Of a stretch of DNA of 64,000 nt, positions 63,301 through 64,000 are shown one piece after another. Location: contig NC_068557.1 in the NCBI RefSeq assembly GCF_022201045.2, positions 5,642,001 to 5,706,000 of the forward strand. Reading direction: 5' to 3'. Each line of letters starts with the position of its first letter. Position 1 is the first letter of the stretch. The notes under the pieces are model-generated. The model was not told the DNA's origin. It ran no database searches and worked only from the letters and a program-made list of their open reading frames with translations. A program made the translations under genes and the position numbers. The DNA comes from Citrus sinensis (Eukaryota; Streptophyta; Magnoliopsida; Sapindales; Rutaceae).

Positions 63301-63940
63301 ACAGCTTGAATGTTACACTGTTTGTATCAAAGGTACTAGAAGCAAGAAAGTGACAAATAAAATAAAATTAGTTAAGTTAACCATTCCACACATGATACAT
63401 CCAATAGATACGAATTTTACAATATTTTGGAAATCCATATAGCAGCTGATGACTTCAATATCCCGGATTCCATCAATTATCAAGTACTACAATAGCATTA
63501 AGATCAATCCTTGAGCAATGTATCTGCCAACGTATAATTGCATGCAATCTAGTTACTAGCATCAAATAGTCACACGTACAACAATAAAGCTGATGTCTAC
63601 GCTTATCCAAGGAAAACTGTTTTCACATTCACCTCAAGACAATACTGTTTACAGAAACTATCATAGAATCCCATCCAACCAAGCACACCAACCGTTAGCT
63701 TCCTGGTTAAGAAATCATGTAGTATACGCTAAAAACAGATGCAATTAAAAACATGTGTTAATTTTTTTTTTTTAATTTTTTGATAAGAAACTATAAATAC
63801 ACATGTTTTAAGAAAACACATAAAACATATGCCCTGAAATAAAGGGATTATAATATACTGACCATTTAAAATGTTTCTAATTGTGCCATTGGGACTTCTC
63901 CACATTGACTTCAGCCCAAACTCCTTCATTCTGGTCTCAT
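60365..63940 (-). CDS. ICDH: NADP-dependent isocitrate dehydrogenase, 3' portion (gene continues beyond 64,000)
   Basis: Eleven exons seen: 63,940-63,863, 63,243-63,190, 63,107-63,006, 62,906-62,818, 62,732-62,629, 62,475-62,407, 62,319-62,204, 61,741-61,707, 61,621-61,479, 60,830-60,708 and 60,458-60,365. All are in phase, giving 334 residues plus stop. The enzyme converts isocitrate to 2-oxoglutarate and makes NADPH. Visible motifs: the loop [12 protein letters not shown] (exon 1 here), G-R-H-A-F-G-D-Q-Y, the ICDH signature N-Y-D-G-D-V-Q-S-D with [13 protein letters not shown], and the NADP region [11 protein letters not shown]. The C-terminus ends in A-M-V, with no peroxisomal SKL-type signal. 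The first 100 or so residues, and any transit peptide, lie outside, so cytosolic versus organellar form cannot be decided. Confidence 0.92.
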
Positions 63941-64000
63941 CTACAAAATTGTTACACCGAAGGACAAAAATTGATGTCCATACAAGCTAAAACAAAATAT

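Noticed and set aside
1-64000. tRNA or rRNA genes
   Set aside because: No cloverleaf with A/B boxes or rRNA stretch was noticed by eye on either strand; a covariance search was not possible.

Overview
The window is nuclear DNA of a dicot plant. The genes have GT-AG introns in plant families, the DNA is AT-rich, and there are Copia, hAT, Helitron-like and long-TIR elements. The protein sequences remind me of Citrus, but that is an inference made without a database search.

Layout. Positions 1-24,500 hold two nearly identical tandem units of about 12.03 kb (1-12,039 and 12,040 to about 23,580). Each unit carries, in order: a LINE-type RNase H relic between direct repeats; a Helitron-like 3' end attached to the C-terminal half of an EC1 (egg-cell-secreted) gene; a truncated, frameshifted R2R3-MYB pseudogene; an intact two-exon SAG12/papain-type cysteine protease; and a tail of GT/AT-rich repeats. 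A third, older partial unit (about 24,515-27,252) lacks the Helitron/EC1 and RNase H segments. It leads into the only complete MYB gene (26,445-29,314), of the MYB98/64/115/118/119 subgroup.

From 29,315 to 46,951 the sequence is gene-poor and rich in transposons. It holds a plastid phosphoenolpyruvate/phosphate translocator (PPT) locus on the minus strand. A 686-bp hAT element with an 8-bp target duplication interrupts its exon 1, and a separate 1-nt phase error breaks its last two exons, so it is probably a pseudogene. Next come a 4.6-kb Copia retrotransposon with about 97% similar LTRs but broken ORFs, an hAT-like inverted-repeat element, and a fold-back element with arms of about 500 bp.

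From 46,952 to 64,000 lie ordinary single-copy genes: TRM61 (tRNA m1A58 methyltransferase catalytic subunit, minus), a seven-helix plant membrane protein (plus), a class I glutaredoxin (minus), and the 3' two thirds or more of an NADP-isocitrate dehydrogenase (minus, running off the right edge). There is no operon logic. Gene models were built by hand from splice consensus, reading phase and remembered family conservation; the summed exon lengths close in frame for every gene called intact.
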